Origin: Candidatus Microgenomatus auricola
Lineage (GTDB): Bacteria; Patescibacteriota; Patescibacteriia; SBBC01
DNA: 36,758 nt
Direction of reading: 5' to 3'
Assembly (NCBI GenBank): GCA_005239865.1
Contig: SBBC01000013.1
Span: 1 to 36,758, forward strand
Both the position numbers and the translations under genes were made by a program. The notes beneath the pieces were generated by a model. That model did no database searches. It was not told where the DNA came from and saw only the letters and a list, made by a program, of their open reading frames with translations. Of this stretch, positions 35,537-36,758 are shown in pieces (position 1 is the first letter of the stretch; every line of letters begins with the position of its first letter).

Positions 35537-36592
35537 ATGGAGCGTGTTGATTTGGCCGTAGTCGAAATCTTCGCCCTGACAACTCTGGCCTTTGCGATCG
35601 CGATTGTCTGGACGCCGCTCTTAACGAATTTCCTTTATCGTCATCGCCTCGGAAAACACATCCGAGATTCCGGGTCGACGCCGTTGTTTACGGCTCTCCA
35701 TGAGCAGAAGCGAGGGACGCCGACCATGGGCGGAGTTTTAGTTTGGGTGACGACGCTCGTTCTCGCGACTATTCCTTGGCTGCTTGATCGGGTTTTCAAA
35801 ATTAATTTTTTTCATGCTTTCAATTTCTTGACGCGATCAGAAACGCTGCTCCCCCTCGGCGCGTTAGTGGCTGCCTCACTCGTTGGTTTACTCGACGATT
35901 TTTACAACGTCAAACGGCGAGGGACTCATGATGGTGGTTTGAGGATGCGGCATCGTTTGCTGATCTACACGGTCATCGCCGTCGTCGGTGCCTGGTGGTT
36001 TGTCGCTAAACTCGACTGGACAACCATTCATCTGCCGTTTATCGGCAACTTCGACATCGGGTTGTGGTACTTTCCCATCTTCGTGTTCATCATTGTCGCG
36101 ACATCATTCTCGGTCAATGAGGCGGACGGTCTCGACGGTCTGGCCGGCGGAATGCTCCTTTCGGCGTTTGTGGCCTTCGGTGCAATTTCTTACGTTCAAG
36201 GACGATATGATTTAGCGACGCTGTGCGGAGTGATCGCCGGTTCGCTCCTGGCGTTTCTGTGGTTTAACATCCACCCGGCGCGGTTTTTCATGGGCGACAC
36301 CGGCGCGATGGGGTTGGGGACGACGCTCGGGGTGGTCGCGATGTTGACAAACTCGGCGCTCTTTCTGCCAGTCATCGGCCTCGTCTTCGCTCTCGAGTCG
36401 CTGTCGGTAATTATCCAAGTAGTCTCAAAAAGATTCCGCCGGCGAAAAATCTTTTTGTCGGCGCCGATTCACCATCACTTTCAGGCGAAGGGCTGGCCAG
36501 AACCAAAAGTGGTCATGCGCTTTTGGATCATCTCGGCCGTCAGCGCGGTGCTCGGCTTCGTTCTTTTTCTGATCGATCGCAATTTCCGCTAG
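35537..36592 (+). CDS. mraY: phospho-N-acetylmuramoyl-pentapeptide transferase
   Basis: HEQKRGTPTMGGVLVW, LGLLDDFYNVK-like (VGLLDDFYNVKRRGTHDGGLRMRHRLL), NEADGLDGLAGG, MGDTGAMGLGTTLG, SAPIHHHFQAKGWPE. Confidence 0.95.
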   Translation: MERVDLAVVEIFALTTLAFAIAIVWTPLLTNFLYRHRLGKHIRDSGSTPLFTALHEQKRGTPTMGGVLVWVTTLVLATIPWLLDRVFKINFFHAFNFLTRSETLLPLGALVAASLVGLLDDFYNVKRRGTHDGGLRMRHRLLIYTVIAVVGAWWFVAKLDWTTIHLPFIGNFDIGLWYFPIFVFIIVATSFSVNEADGLDGLAGGMLLSAFVAFGAISYVQGRYDLATLCGVIAGSLLAFLWFNIHPARFFMGDTGAMGLGTTLGVVAMLTNSALFLPVIGLVFALESLSVIIQVVSKRFRRRKIFLSAPIHHHFQAKGWPEPKVVMRFWIISAVSAVLGFVLFLIDRNFR

Positions 36593-36609
36593 CGCCGTTC
36601 GCTTCAGTG

Positions 36610-36618
36610 TGATATACT
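36610..36618 (+). promoter_or_regulatory. extended -10 promoter (TGA-TATACT)
   Basis: TGATATACT ends 12 nt before the ATG at 36631. No clear -35. Confidence 0.45.
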
Positions 36619-36630
36619 CGTGGCGATTGT

Positions 36631-36758
36631 ATGCCACGACGCAGACCAGTTCCGATATTGACGTCAAAATTGCTGCGTCGATTCCCGGAACTTGTCCACG
36701 GGATCGGGAGGGTAGCGGGTGGTTTTCGTTTTGGCGATCAAGATTACACCCGCGACAG
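36631..36758 (+). CDS. PgeF/YfiH-like (laccase-domain) protein, 5' part only, truncated by window end
   Basis: MPRRRPVPILTSKLLRRFPELVHGIGRVAGGFRFGDQDYTRD; the FPELVHGI...GG start resembles the family N-terminus. Confidence 0.45.
   Translation, partial: MPRRRPVPILTSKLLRRFPELVHGIGRVAGGFRFGDQDYTRD

Noticed and set aside
1-36758. CRISPR array, transposase or IS element
   Set aside because: No regularly spaced repeats, cas genes, transposase motifs or terminal inverted repeats were seen.

Overview
The window is gene-dense. Its gene content and small-protein repertoire look like a Candidate Phyla Radiation (Patescibacteria)-type bacterial chromosome; this taxonomic call is inference. The recognisable backbone includes dnaX, tRNA-Gln, an HtrA-like PDZ protein, a subtilisin-like S8 protease, and an envelope-sugar operon (GtrA, GT2, UXS-like, UDP-sugar dehydrogenase, rfbC-like, rfbB, rfbD, rfbA). 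It also includes a PEGA protein, murA, an S41 protease, an acylphosphatase, rplI, pyrG, rpmA, a pilB-C-M-N-O type IV pilus operon, a GT39-like membrane protein, mraY, and the start of a PgeF/YfiH-like gene. The left 6.4 kb is more accessory: a nicotianamine-synthase-like methyltransferase with an aspartoacylase-like hydrolase, a GHMP-kinase-like protein with a winged-helix-like C-terminus, and a terminator-bounded cassette of small proteins that includes an orphan GreA/GreB C-terminal domain. The most unusual signal is at about 9357-9726. An intact tRNA-Gln(CUG) is nested between the 5' half and the 3' half of a second, diverged tRNA-Gln-like sequence. The D-loop and T-loop of that outer copy carry inserted GC-rich hairpins, its T-stem pairing is kept by compensatory changes, and it encodes its own 3' CCA. 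All family calls were made by eye from motifs; no searches or folding programs were run.
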